From Streptomyces chartreusis NRRL 3882 (GTDB taxonomy: Bacteria > Actinomycetota > Actinomycetes > Streptomycetales > Streptomycetaceae): a stretch of 64,000 bases of DNA. The stretch's first letter is position 1, and each line of letters starts with the position of its first letter. Below, one piece after another: positions 43,081 through 52,206 of the stretch. Below the pieces are notes generated by a model. That model was not told where the DNA came from and searched no databases. It saw nothing but the letters and a program-made list of their open reading frames with translations. The stretch covers positions 5,708,001 through 5,772,000 of the forward strand of contig NZ_LT963352.1 in NCBI RefSeq assembly GCF_900236475.1, read 5' to 3'. The position numbers were made by a program, and so were the translations under genes.

Positions 43081-43683
43081 ATGAGCCCACGCAAGGCACT
43101 TGTAGCTGCCCTGACAGCCGCACTACTGGCCGGCCCAGGCGTCGCCCAGGCCGCCACCCCCCAGGCCGCCCCCGCCCCGGCCCGCGAACGCGCCGCCGCG
43201 GCCACCATCACCTGGTCCCTCGTGCGGGCGAGCAACCCGACCGAGGACCAGCGCACCGCCTACGACGCCATCACCCGGGCCATGAACGCGGCGGTGGCCC
43301 GCTACAACAACCTCAGTGACCTGGGCAAGACCATCACCGTCCGCTACGAGCCGGGCGTCCCCACCGCCGACGGCAACATCAACGGGACCATCCGCTTCGG
43401 CAGCAACCGCAGCTACATGACCAAGCGGACGGCCCTGCACGAGATCGCCCACACCATCGGCGTGGGCACCAGCTCGGGCTGGTCCCGCCTCGGCGGCAGC
43501 GGCACTTGGACCGGCGGGCAGGCCACCGCGCTCGTCAAGCAGTACGACGGCTCCGGCGCGAAGATCTCCACCGGCGGCGGCCACTTCTGGCCCTACGGCC
43601 TGAACTTCGAGAACGAGATGTCGAACACGGCGGCCGACCGCCACGTCCACCTCGTCGCCGCGATGGTCCGCGACGGCCTGTAG
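43081..43683 (+). CDS. Secreted zincin-type metalloprotease-like protein
   Basis: 200 residues from ATG 43081 with a strong AGGAGG RBS. Sec signal MSPRKALVAALTAALLAGPGVAQA. The mature domain has the zincin motif HExxH as TALHEIAHTIGVGTSSGW (residues about 119-136), followed by a later His in GGGHFWPYGLNFENEMSNTAADRHVHLVAAM. It resembles Streptomyces snapalysin in size and layout but lacks the HExxHxxGxxD zinc motif, so the third metal ligand is unclear. It probably acts on proteins outside the cell. AdpA controls many secreted proteases. Confidence 0.72.
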   Translation: MSPRKALVAALTAALLAGPGVAQAATPQAAPAPARERAAAATITWSLVRASNPTEDQRTAYDAITRAMNAAVARYNNLSDLGKTITVRYEPGVPTADGNINGTIRFGSNRSYMTKRTALHEIAHTIGVGTSSGWSRLGGSGTWTGGQATALVKQYDGSGAKISTGGGHFWPYGLNFENEMSNTAADRHVHLVAAMVRDGL

Positions 43684-43835
43684 GTCGTGTTCGAGCCGTG
43701 CTCGAGAAGTAACCGGCATGTGGGGTGGGCCGCCCGGAAAGTCGTGGGCGGCCCACCGCGTCGTGTCTGTTGAGGAGGGCGCCGGGTACACGGTTCATGC
43801 ACCTGTGTGGGGCCGAGGGGAAGGAGGCCGGGGCG

Positions 43836-44288
<453 letters not shown>

Positions 44289-44354
44289 CTGAGTGGGCGT
44301 CCTACGACCACCGCCATCGCACGGTTCCGGATGAGAGGGACGGGCTCGTGAGCG

Positions 44355-45329
44355 TCAGTCGGTCCCGGGGTGCTCGGGGTGCTTGCCCGGCCCGTCGGCG
44401 CCGGAGGACAACGGAGTGGGTGACAGTGCGGTGTCCTCCTCGCCGGGCTCCAGAAGGGTGTCGGCGGCGCCGACGATGAGGGGGTCGGGTGTGCCGACGG
44501 CCTCGCGGTCCTTGCTGGCGTAGTCGATGCGCGACAGCAGACTGCGCATGGTCTCCAGCCGGGCGCGCCGCTTGTCGTTGCTCTTGACGACGGTCCAGGG
44601 GGCGTATGCGGTGTCCGTGGCGCGGAACATGTCGACCTTCGCCTCGGTGTAGTCGTCCCAGCGGTCCAGCGAGGCCAAGTCGGTGGGGGAGAGCTTCCAC
44701 TGGCGCACCGGGTCGACCTGCCGGATCGCGAAGCGCGTGCGCTGCTCGGAGCGGGAGACCGAGAACCAGAACTTCACCAGCAGGACGCCGTCGTCGACCA
44801 GCATCCGCTCGAAGGCCGGGCACTGGTCGAGGAACAGCTCGTACTCGTCCTTGGAGCAGTACCCCATCACGCGCTCGACGCCGGCCCGGTTGTACCAGGA
44901 GCGGTCGAAGAAGACGATCTCCCCGGCCGTCGGCAGATGCGCGATGTACCGCTGGAAGTACCACTGGCCCATCTCGCGTTCGGTGGGCTTGTCCAGGGCG
45001 ACCACGCGTGCGCCGCGGGGGTTGAGCCGCTCGGTGAGCCGCTGGATCGTGCCGCCCTTGCCCGCGGCGTCACGCCCCTCGCACACGACGACCAGACGGG
45101 CGCCGGTGTCCTTGACCCACCGCTGGAGCTTGAGCAGCTCGATCTGCAGGATGCGCTTGGTCCGCTCGTACTCCTTGCGGCGGACCTTGTGGTCGTACGG
45201 ATGGTTCTCCCGCCAGGTCCGGATGGGACGTCCGTCCTCGTCCAGCACGATCGGCTGCTCTCGCCGACTGGCATCCACGGTCAGCCCGTCCAGCAACCTG
45301 TTCGCGTCTTCGGCGTCTTCGGCGTTCAT
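44355..45329 (-). CDS. ppk2: Polyphosphate kinase 2
   Basis: 324 residues from ATG 45329 (GGGAGC upstream). Uses polyphosphate to phosphorylate nucleoside (di)phosphates, or the reverse. PPK2 signature: Walker A CEGRDAAGKGGTIQRLTERL near residue 80, lid FFDRSWYNRAGVERVMG near 150, RWDDYTEAKVDMF and APWTVVKSNDKRRARL near the C terminus. The acidic N-terminal helix MNAEDAEDANRLLDGL is extra. The C-terminal tail (about 40 residues, EPGEEDTALSPTP) is disordered. It is 32 bases from the small membrane-protein gene upstream. Confidence 0.93.
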   Translation of the reverse strand: MNAEDAEDANRLLDGLTVDASRREQPIVLDEDGRPIRTWRENHPYDHKVRRKEYERTKRILQIELLKLQRWVKDTGARLVVVCEGRDAAGKGGTIQRLTERLNPRGARVVALDKPTEREMGQWYFQRYIAHLPTAGEIVFFDRSWYNRAGVERVMGYCSKDEYELFLDQCPAFERMLVDDGVLLVKFWFSVSRSEQRTRFAIRQVDPVRQWKLSPTDLASLDRWDDYTEAKVDMFRATDTAYAPWTVVKSNDKRRARLETMRSLLSRIDYASKDREAVGTPDPLIVGAADTLLEPGEEDTALSPTPLSSGADGPGKHPEHPGTD

Positions 45330-45361
45330 GATTATGCTCCCCGCTCGGTCCGCGCCGTCGG

Positions 45362-45604
45362 TCAGAAGGGCATGCGGCCGCGGGAGCGGCGACCTGCCGA
45401 ACCGCTGCGGCTCACCGCGCGCGAGCTGGTGTGGAAGGGCTTGCTGAAGAGCCGGCCCAGAATGCCGGGCGCCTTGCCACCGGCCCGGGCCCCGGCACCG
45501 AGGGTACGTTGCGTGCCGCGCTCGGGATGGCGGGAGAGACGGGGGACGAGGAAGGCCAGGACGGCCAGGACCACACACCCGACGATGACGACGGCGACTA
45601 CCAT
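45362..45604 (-). CDS. Small membrane protein with one N-terminal helix
   Basis: 80 residues from ATG 45604, with GGGGAGCC 8 bases upstream. One transmembrane helix, MVVAVVIVGCVVLAVLAFLVPRL, is followed by a basic, Gly/Arg/Ser-rich cytoplasmic tail (SRHPERGTQRTLGAGARAGGKAPG). I recall similar short proteins upstream of other genes in Streptomyces. The function is unknown. It is probably co-transcribed with ppk2. Confidence 0.75.
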   Translation of the reverse strand: MVVAVVIVGCVVLAVLAFLVPRLSRHPERGTQRTLGAGARAGGKAPGILGRLFSKPFHTSSRAVSRSGSAGRRSRGRMPF

Positions 45605-45702
45605 GATCGGCTCCCCTTCGCTGGTGGACGGATACACGGGTGCCCCGCTCGGTCCCGCCCATGTGAGGAGCGAAGAAACGGCCCGGCCGGACCGGTCGGC
45701 GC

Positions 45703-47388
45703 TCAGTCCAGATGCGTCGGCGCGAACATCCGCAGCACGGCCGGGAGCAGGACCACCGAGGGCCCCGGCGACGCGAGCTGCTTCGCGAGGTCCTGCTCCA
45801 GGTTCTCCGGGGTCGTACGGACCCCGGGGACGCCGAAGGACTCCGCCAGGGCCACGTAGTCCGGCCGGGTCAGTTCCGTCGCGCTCGCCTCGCCGAACGC
45901 GTCGGTCATGTACTCGCGCAGGATGCCGTAGCCGCCGTCGTCGACGATCAGCCAGGTGACGTTCAGGCCGTACTGGCGGGCCGTCGCCAGCTCGGCGATC
46001 GAGTACAGGGCCCCGCCGTCGCCGGAGACGGCGAGGACCGGCCGGGTCGGGTCGGCCACCGCCGCGCCGAGTGCCGCCGGGAAGGCGTAGCCGAGGCCGC
46101 CCGCGCCCTGTGCGGAGTGCATGTGGTTGGGGCCCTTGGCGTCGAAGGCCGACCAGGCCCAGTAGGCGAGGATCGTCATGTCCCAGAAGGACGGGGAGTC
46201 GGCGGGGAGCGCCCTGCGGACGGACGCCAGCACGTCCTGCTCCAGGGCGAGTTCCTGGGCGGCGATGCGTTCGGCGACCTTCGCGAGCAGCGCGCGGACG
46301 CGCTCCGGTGCCGTCGGGTCCTCCCGCTCGGTGACCGTCTCCAGCAGTGCCTGCAAGGCGAGGCGGGCGTCCGCGTGGATGCCCAGGGCCGGGTGGTTGG
46401 ACTCCAGCTTGCCGAGGTCGGCCTCGATCTGGATGATCCGGCCGCGCGGCTTGAACGTGTGGTAGTTCGAGGAGAGTTCACCGAGACCCGAGCCGACGAC
46501 GAGCAGGACGTCCGCGTCCTCGAGGAAGTCCGTGGTGTGGCGGTCCTCGATCCAGGACTGGAGCGACAGCGGATGCGTCCAGGGGAAGGCGCCCTTGCCG
46601 CCCGGTGTCGTGACGACCGGCGCCTGGAGCGTCTCGGCCAGCCGGCGCAGCTTCTTCGACGCGTCCGCCCGGATCACTCCGCCGCCCGCGATGATCGCCG
46701 GGCGGGCCGCCTTCGACAGCAGGTCGGCGGCCACGGCGGTCAGTTCGGGGCGCGGCGGCAGCTCCTCGGGGAAGGCGTCGCCGCCGGTCACCACCGGGAT
46801 CGCCGTCGGCGCGAGCAGTACGTCCTGCGGGACCTCCACCCACACCGGCCCGTGCGGGGCGCTCAGCGCCGACTTCCAGGCCGCCTCGATGGCGGACGGG
46901 ATCTGCGACGGGGTGCGGACGGTGTGGACCGACTTCACCACGCCCCGGAACGAGGCCGCCTGGTCGGGCAGTTCGTGCAGATAGCCGTGGCGTCCGCCGC
47001 CGAGCCCGGTCGTCGGGACCTGGCTGCTGATCGCCAGGACGGGGGCGCTGGCCGCGGCCGCCTCCTGGAGCGCCGCCAGCGACGTCAGGGCTCCCGGCCC
47101 CGTCGACAGCAGCAGCGGCGCCGCCTCACCCGTGATCCTGCCGTACGCGTCGGCAGCGAAGCCGGCGTTGTTCTCCACCCGCAGGCCGACGTACCTCAAG
47201 TCCGAGCGGCGCAGCGCGTCGAACATGCCCAGCGCGTGCTGGCCGGGCAGTCCGAACACGGTCGTCGCGCCCAGCGCGGCCAGCGTCTCCACGACCAGGT
47301 CTCCGCCGCCCCGGCCGGGGGGAGGGTTCAGGGCGGCCTCCGTCTGGGCGGGCGTCGGGCGGAGCACCAGGTCGTGGTCGTGAGTCAC
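45703..47388 (-). CDS. Thiamine-diphosphate-dependent enzyme, acetolactate-synthase-like
   Basis: 561 residues from GTG 47388, coupled to the upstream ureohydrolase gene (GTGA overlap). Three-domain ThDP fold: N-terminal FGLPGQHALGMFDALRRS and the catalytic Glu in VENNAGFAADAYGRITG, middle NAD-like domain ADVLLVVGSGLGELSS, and C-terminal ThDP-binding VSGDGGALYSIAELATARQYGLN followed by VTWLIVDDGGYGI. The usual NN of the GDG-X-NN motif reads DD. It decarboxylates or carboligates 2-keto acids. True acetolactate synthase (IlvB) is a less likely role because no small subunit gene accompanies it. Confidence 0.85.
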   Translation of the reverse strand: MTHDHDLVLRPTPAQTEAALNPPPGRGGGDLVVETLAALGATTVFGLPGQHALGMFDALRRSDLRYVGLRVENNAGFAADAYGRITGEAAPLLLSTGPGALTSLAALQEAAAASAPVLAISSQVPTTGLGGGRHGYLHELPDQAASFRGVVKSVHTVRTPSQIPSAIEAAWKSALSAPHGPVWVEVPQDVLLAPTAIPVVTGGDAFPEELPPRPELTAVAADLLSKAARPAIIAGGGVIRADASKKLRRLAETLQAPVVTTPGGKGAFPWTHPLSLQSWIEDRHTTDFLEDADVLLVVGSGLGELSSNYHTFKPRGRIIQIEADLGKLESNHPALGIHADARLALQALLETVTEREDPTAPERVRALLAKVAERIAAQELALEQDVLASVRRALPADSPSFWDMTILAYWAWSAFDAKGPNHMHSAQGAGGLGYAFPAALGAAVADPTRPVLAVSGDGGALYSIAELATARQYGLNVTWLIVDDGGYGILREYMTDAFGEASATELTRPDYVALAESFGVPGVRTTPENLEQDLAKQLASPGPSVVLLPAVLRMFAPTHLD

Positions 47389-48368
47389 TTGGCTTCCGAG
47401 TCCTTCCGGGCCGCGGCGATCTGGCGGGACATGATCGTGGTCAGTTCGTACGCCGTGTGGGACGCGGCCACCGACGTGATCTCCGCGTGATCGTACGCGG
47501 GCGCCACCTCGACGACGTCCGCGGAGACCAGGTTGCAGCACGCCAGGCCGCGCAGGATCTCCAGCAGCTCGCGCGAGGTCATGCCGCCGGCCTCGGGGGT
47601 GCCCGTGCCGGGGGCGTGGGCCGGGTCGAGGCAGTCGATGTCGATGGAGATGTACAGCGGCCGGTCGCCGATGCGCTGGCGGAGCTGGTCGGCGACCTCG
47701 TCCGCGCCGCGCCGGTAGACGTCCGCCGAGGTGACGATGCCGAAGCCCATCTTCTCGTCGTCGGTCAGGTCCTGCTTGCCGTAGAGCGGGCCGCGCGTGC
47801 CGACGTGGGACAGGGCGGAGGTGTCGAGGACGCCCTCCTCGACCGCGCGGCGGAACGGGGTGCCGTGGGTGTACTCGGCGCCGAAGTACGTGTCCCAGGT
47901 GTCGAGGTGGGCGTCGAAGTGCAGCAGGGCCACCGGGCCGTGCTTCTTCGCCACCGAGCGCAGCAGCGGCAGCGCGATGGTGTGGTCGCCGCCGAGGGTC
48001 ATCAGCCGGGCGCCCGTGCCGAGCAGGTCGTCGGCGGCGGCCTCGACGGTCTCGACGGCCTCGTTGATGTTGAACGGGTTCACGGCGATGTCGCCGCCGT
48101 CCGCGACCTGGGCGAGGGCGAACGGCGAGGCGTCCTGCGCCGGGTTGTACGGGCGCAGCAGCCGGGACGCCTCGCGGATCGCGTTGCCGCCGAAGCGGGC
48201 GCCCGGCCGGTACGAGACACCCGAGTCGAACGGCACGCCCACCACGGCGACATCGGCCCGCCCGCCGACCTCGTCGAGCCGGGGCAGCCGGGCGAAGGTC
48301 GCGGGGCCCGCGTACCGCGGAACGCGCGAGGAGTCGACGGGTCCGCGGGGAGTCTCGTTGCTGCTCAT
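47385..48368 (-). CDS. Agmatinase/ureohydrolase-family enzyme
   Basis: 327 residues. Hydrolyses a guanidino compound to urea and an amine. Arginase-fold Mn ligands are present: GGDHTIALPLL, HFDAHLDTWDTY, and SIDIDCLDPAHAPGTGTPEAGGM, in the agmatinase form. Agmatine, guanidinobutyrate and guanidinopropionate are all candidate substrates. With the ThDP enzyme downstream (GTGA overlap) and the symporter gene 56 bases away on the other side, it looks like one catabolic unit under the divergent PucR-type regulator. Confidence 0.88.
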   Translation of the reverse strand: MSSNETPRGPVDSSRVPRYAGPATFARLPRLDEVGGRADVAVVGVPFDSGVSYRPGARFGGNAIREASRLLRPYNPAQDASPFALAQVADGGDIAVNPFNINEAVETVEAAADDLLGTGARLMTLGGDHTIALPLLRSVAKKHGPVALLHFDAHLDTWDTYFGAEYTHGTPFRRAVEEGVLDTSALSHVGTRGPLYGKQDLTDDEKMGFGIVTSADVYRRGADEVADQLRQRIGDRPLYISIDIDCLDPAHAPGTGTPEAGGMTSRELLEILRGLACCNLVSADVVEVAPAYDHAEITSVAASHTAYELTTIMSRQIAAARKDSEAK

Positions 48369-48424
48369 GGAGAAATGCCTTCTTTCCTACGCTTCATCGC
48401 GTATGTACTGCTTGCTCTACGACT

Positions 48425-49891
48425 CTACTGGGGAGCCGTGACCGGTTCGGACGCGAGTTCGGGGGCCCGTCCGGAGAGCCGCTCGCGCCAGGCGGCGAGG
48501 ACGGCGGCGTCGGTGGCGGGGGTGGCCAGGGAGACGACCAGATAGGCGGCGAGCGAGGCGAGCAGGCCGTAGTAGACGGGCTCGTTGGCGAGGATGCCGT
48601 GCGCCGCCATCAGCACGATGACCGCGAGCCCGCCGACCACGACGGAGGCGAGGGCGCCGTACACCGTGCCCCGCTTCCACACCAGCCCGCCGAGGATCGG
48701 CACGAGCAGTCCGCCGACGAGGAGGTTGTAGGCGACGGTCAGCGCCTCCACGACGTTGTCGATCGCGATGGCCGTGCCGATCACCGCGAGGCCCATGAGC
48801 AGGATGAAGGCGCGGTTGCCCCGTACCTCGTCGTGGTCTTCCGCAGGCGCCGCCTTGCCGAGGCCCCGCAGCCGGGACCAGATGTCGTTGTTGGCGACGG
48901 TGGCGCAGGCGATCAGCGCGCCGGACGAGGTCGACATCACGGCTGCCAGGGCGGCGGCCAGCACCAAGCCCCGGACTCCGACGGGCAGTTCCTCCTTCAC
49001 GATGGTCGCGAAGGCGTCGTCCGGGCTGCCGAGCTTCGGGTACAGCACCCTGGCAGCCGTGCCGATGACGGCGCCGGCGAGGGCGTACGCGAGGCAGTAG
49101 GTGCCGGCGACGGTCCCGCCCCACTTGGCCGTTCGGTCGCTGCGGGCGGTGAACACGCGCTGCCAGATGTCCTGCCCGATGAGCATGCCGAAGGTGTAGA
49201 TCAGCACGTAGGTGAAGATCGTCTCGCCGCCGATGCCGAGCGGGTCGAAGTAGTCGGTGGGCAGCCGGTCCTTCATCTCGCTGAACCCGCCGGCCTTCAC
49301 GACGGCGATCGGCAGCAGCAGGAGCAGCACGCCGATGGTCTTCACGACGAACTGCACCATGTCCGTCAGGGTGATCGACCACATCCCGCCGAGGGTGGAG
49401 TACGCCACGACGATCGAGCCGCCGAGGACGATCGCGAGCGTGCGGTTGATGTCGAACAGGACGTCGAAGATCGTGGCGTAGGCGATGGTCGAGGTCACCG
49501 CGAGCATGAGGGTGTACGCCCACATGACGACGCCCGAGATGACGCCGGCCCGGCCGCCTCCGTAGCGCAGGTCGAGCATCTCGGAGACGGTGTAGACCTT
49601 CAGCCGGGCGATGCGGGCGGAGAAGAAGACGGAGAGGGCGAGCAGACCGAGGCCGATGGTGAAGACCATCCAGGCGCCGGACAGGCCGTACCGGTAGCCG
49701 AGCCCGACACCGCCGATGGTGGAGGCGCCGCCGAGGACGATCGCCGCCATGGTGCCGGAGTACATGGCCGGGCCGAGCCGGCGGCCGGCCACCAGGAACT
49801 CGCTCTTGGAGCGGGCGCGGCGCATGCCCCACCAGCCCATGGCGAGCATGCCGGCCAGGTAGACGACGATCACGAGGTAGTCGACGGCCAT
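48425..49891 (-). CDS. Sodium:solute symporter (SSS family)
   Basis: 488 residues from ATG 49891 with AAGGAGG upstream (4-base spacing). GTG 49909 is an alternative. About 13 membrane helices starting MAVDYLVIVVYLAGMLAMGWWGMRRA, with the SSS/LeuT-like pattern GAMYSGTMAAIVLGGASTIGGVGLGYRYGLSGAW and the family segment AAALAAVMSTSSGALIACATVANNDIW. Acts as a secondary Na+-linked importer. The substrate is unknown but may be the guanidino compound or another nitrogen source. Regulated by the divergent PucR-type gene by position. Confidence 0.85.
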   Translation of the reverse strand: MAVDYLVIVVYLAGMLAMGWWGMRRARSKSEFLVAGRRLGPAMYSGTMAAIVLGGASTIGGVGLGYRYGLSGAWMVFTIGLGLLALSVFFSARIARLKVYTVSEMLDLRYGGGRAGVISGVVMWAYTLMLAVTSTIAYATIFDVLFDINRTLAIVLGGSIVVAYSTLGGMWSITLTDMVQFVVKTIGVLLLLLPIAVVKAGGFSEMKDRLPTDYFDPLGIGGETIFTYVLIYTFGMLIGQDIWQRVFTARSDRTAKWGGTVAGTYCLAYALAGAVIGTAARVLYPKLGSPDDAFATIVKEELPVGVRGLVLAAALAAVMSTSSGALIACATVANNDIWSRLRGLGKAAPAEDHDEVRGNRAFILLMGLAVIGTAIAIDNVVEALTVAYNLLVGGLLVPILGGLVWKRGTVYGALASVVVGGLAVIVLMAAHGILANEPVYYGLLASLAAYLVVSLATPATDAAVLAAWRERLSGRAPELASEPVTAPQ

Positions 49892-50034
49892 GGGGCCTCC
49901 TTCGCGCACGCACGGGGCGCGGAGCTCGGTCGTGGGGGACGAGGTTGACGAGGACTGACCCTAGGTGGCCGGAAAGCGACTGCGAAGTGTACGTTTCATC
50001 CATTCGAACGGCACTGGCCGGAGGGAACGCACAC

Positions 50035-52113
50035 ATGCCGGATTCGACGGTTCCCCCCACACCCCCCGTTCCGCTGTCCGCCCTCCTGGCCCGCGAGGAC
50101 CTGGCCCTGCGCCGGATCGCAGGCCCCGACGACCCCGGCACCGTCGTCCACTGGGTGCACACCTCGGAGATGGCGGACCCGTATCCGTATCTGCTGGGCG
50201 GGGAACTGCTGCTCACGGCGGGCGTGCACATCCCGGAGGCGGCGGGGTCGGGGACGTACTTCGACGACTACGTGGCCCGGATCGTCGCGGCGGGCGGCGC
50301 GGCCCTCGGCTTCGGGGTGGCGCCGGTCCACGACACGGTGCCGAGGGCGCTGGTCGCGGCGTGCGAGAGGCACGGCCTGCCGCTGCTGGAGGTGCCGGAG
50401 CAGACCACCTTCTCGGGCGTGGCCCGCGCGGTCTGGCAGCTGATGGCCCAGGCCCGCCTGGCCGAACTCCGCCGCGTGACGGAGGCCCAGCAGAGCCTGG
50501 CCGCGGCCGCCTCCCGCCCCGACCCGGTCCCGTCGGTCCTCCGGCAACTGGCCCAGCGGCTGGGCGGGTGGGCGGTGCTGTACGGCCCGGAGGGGGCGGA
50601 GATCGCGGGGGCGGGCAGGGAGCCCGCGGGCGAGGCGCGCGAGGCGCTGGCGGAGCTGGCGGGAGTGGTGCGGCCGGTGGACGCGGGGGCCGGGCCGCCG
50701 GCGGGCACGCAGGGTGCGGGCGCGCGGCCTGCGGTGGAGTCCTCGGGGGCGGGCGGGGCGACGCGGTCGGGCGTGCCTGGCGAGGGCGGACGGTCCGGCG
50801 TGCCTGGCGGGGGCGGACGGCCGGGCGTGCCTGGCGAGGTCGGCTCCGGGGTGGTGCGGTCGGCGCCCACTGCGGGCGCGCGGTCTCCGGGCGAGTCCTC
50901 GCGGGCGGGCGGGGCGACGCGGTCGGGCGTGCCTGGCGAGGGCGGACGGTCCGGCGTGCCTGGCGGGGGCGGACGGCCGGGCGTGCCTGGCGAGGTCGGC
51001 TCCGGGGTGGTGCGGTCGGCGCCCACTGGGGGCGCGCGGTCTCCGGGCGAGTTCTCCCGGGCGGTCGAGCCGGGCAGGGCACCGCACACGGACGGACCGG
51101 CGGCGCAGCCGGGCGGTCCCGTCGGTGTCGGACGTCCGGGCGGGCCCGCCGAAGTCGAACGCCCGGGCGGGCTCGCCGGGGCCAGGCGCTCGCGGCCGCG
51201 TGACGGGGCACCCGACGCAGGCCGCCCCCAGCCCCAACCACCCAACCGACCCGCGCCCCCGCCTCAGCCCCGGACGCCCTCTCCCGCCAACCGCCCCCAC
51301 CCCACCTCCGCCACCGACACCGTCTCCGGTACGCATCTCGCCGCCTACGCCCTCGGTGCCGGGCGCGGCTTCGTGCTCGGGGTGGCTGCCCCGGGGCGTG
51401 CGCCGGGGGATCACACCATCGTGTCGGTCGCCGCCGTGCTGCTCTCCCTCCTCACCGGGGAGCAGCACAGCGGTACGGGTGCCGCCCGTTCCTCGGCGCT
51501 GGTGCGGCTGCTGCTGGGGGCCGCGCCCGAGGACGTCGCACCGCTGCTCGGCGACGGGCGGCGGTGGGTCGTCGTGCACGCCCGTCCGGACGGGGAGGGC
51601 GTCCCCGACGCCGTCGCGGCCGGCGCGCTGGGTGCCGCGCTCGGCTCCGCCCTGGTCGACCCGGCGGGCGACGTCGTACGGGTCCTGCTCCCGGCCGACC
51701 CGGCACCGGACCCGTTGCCCGGCTGGACCCTGGGCGTCAGCGCCGACGTCGCCCCGGAGGACTGGCCCGCCGCCGACACCCAGGCGGCCCGCGCCCTGGC
51801 CCGGGCCCGCGCCACCCGCGCCCCGCTGCTCCGGCACGGACCGCGCCCCGCCCTCGCCGACCTGGTCCCGCCCGACGAGGCGGCGGCCCACGCCCGCACC
51901 CTGCTCGCGCCCGTCACGGCCCACCCCGCGCTCCCCGAGACCCTGCGCACCTGGCTCTCCCTGCACGGCAGTTGGGACCGCACGGCCGTCGCCCTGTCCG
52001 TGCACCGCAACACCGTGCGGCAGCGCATCGCCCGGTGCGCGACCCTGCTGGGAGCGGACCTGGACGACCCGGACGTCCGCATGGAACTGTGGTTCGCGCT
52101 GCGGCAGATCTGA
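50035..52113 (+). CDS. PucR-family transcriptional regulator with a duplicated low-complexity linker
   Basis: 692 residues from ATG 50035 with GGAGGG 9 bases upstream. N-terminal PucR ligand domain (about 15-165: PVPLSALLAREDLALRRIAGPDD, GGELLLTAGVHIPEAAG, VHDTVPRALVAACERHGLPLLEVP). Then a Gly/Pro/Arg linker (about 200-440), a GGDEF-like segment (HLAAYALGAGRGFVLGV on), and a C-terminal HTH_30 TLRTWLSLHGSWDRTAVALSVHRNTVRQRIARCATLLG. Residues 235-338 are two copies of a 52-residue unit with GVPG repeats. PucR proteins control purine, amine and nitrogen catabolism, and this one is divergent from the symporter/ureohydrolase unit. Confidence 0.87.
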   Translation: MPDSTVPPTPPVPLSALLAREDLALRRIAGPDDPGTVVHWVHTSEMADPYPYLLGGELLLTAGVHIPEAAGSGTYFDDYVARIVAAGGAALGFGVAPVHDTVPRALVAACERHGLPLLEVPEQTTFSGVARAVWQLMAQARLAELRRVTEAQQSLAAAASRPDPVPSVLRQLAQRLGGWAVLYGPEGAEIAGAGREPAGEAREALAELAGVVRPVDAGAGPPAGTQGAGARPAVESSGAGGATRSGVPGEGGRSGVPGGGGRPGVPGEVGSGVVRSAPTAGARSPGESSRAGGATRSGVPGEGGRSGVPGGGGRPGVPGEVGSGVVRSAPTGGARSPGEFSRAVEPGRAPHTDGPAAQPGGPVGVGRPGGPAEVERPGGLAGARRSRPRDGAPDAGRPQPQPPNRPAPPPQPRTPSPANRPHPTSATDTVSGTHLAAYALGAGRGFVLGVAAPGRAPGDHTIVSVAAVLLSLLTGEQHSGTGAARSSALVRLLLGAAPEDVAPLLGDGRRWVVVHARPDGEGVPDAVAAGALGAALGSALVDPAGDVVRVLLPADPAPDPLPGWTLGVSADVAPEDWPAADTQAARALARARATRAPLLRHGPRPALADLVPPDEAAAHARTLLAPVTAHPALPETLRTWLSLHGSWDRTAVALSVHRNTVRQRIARCATLLGADLDDPDVRMELWFALRQI
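50737..51066 (+). repeat. 156-bp tandem duplication inside the PucR-type gene
   Basis: Copy 1 is 50737-50892 and copy 2 is 50893-51048, identical at 154 of 156 bases by direct reading; the differences are GGG/CGG near the start and GCG/GGG near position 137 of the unit. A partial third copy, GAGTTCTCCCGGGCGG, starts at 51049. The period is exactly 52 codons, so the frame is kept. The unit contains GVPGEGG, GVPGGGG and GVPGEVG. Confidence 0.97.
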
Positions 52114-52206
52114 GTAGGTGAGCGGGGTCCCGCTGAGTACGTGACGCACATCCCAGCGTGCGATACGCCAGGGCCGCCCCCAGTCGGCTGCTCCACAATG
52201 GTTGTC

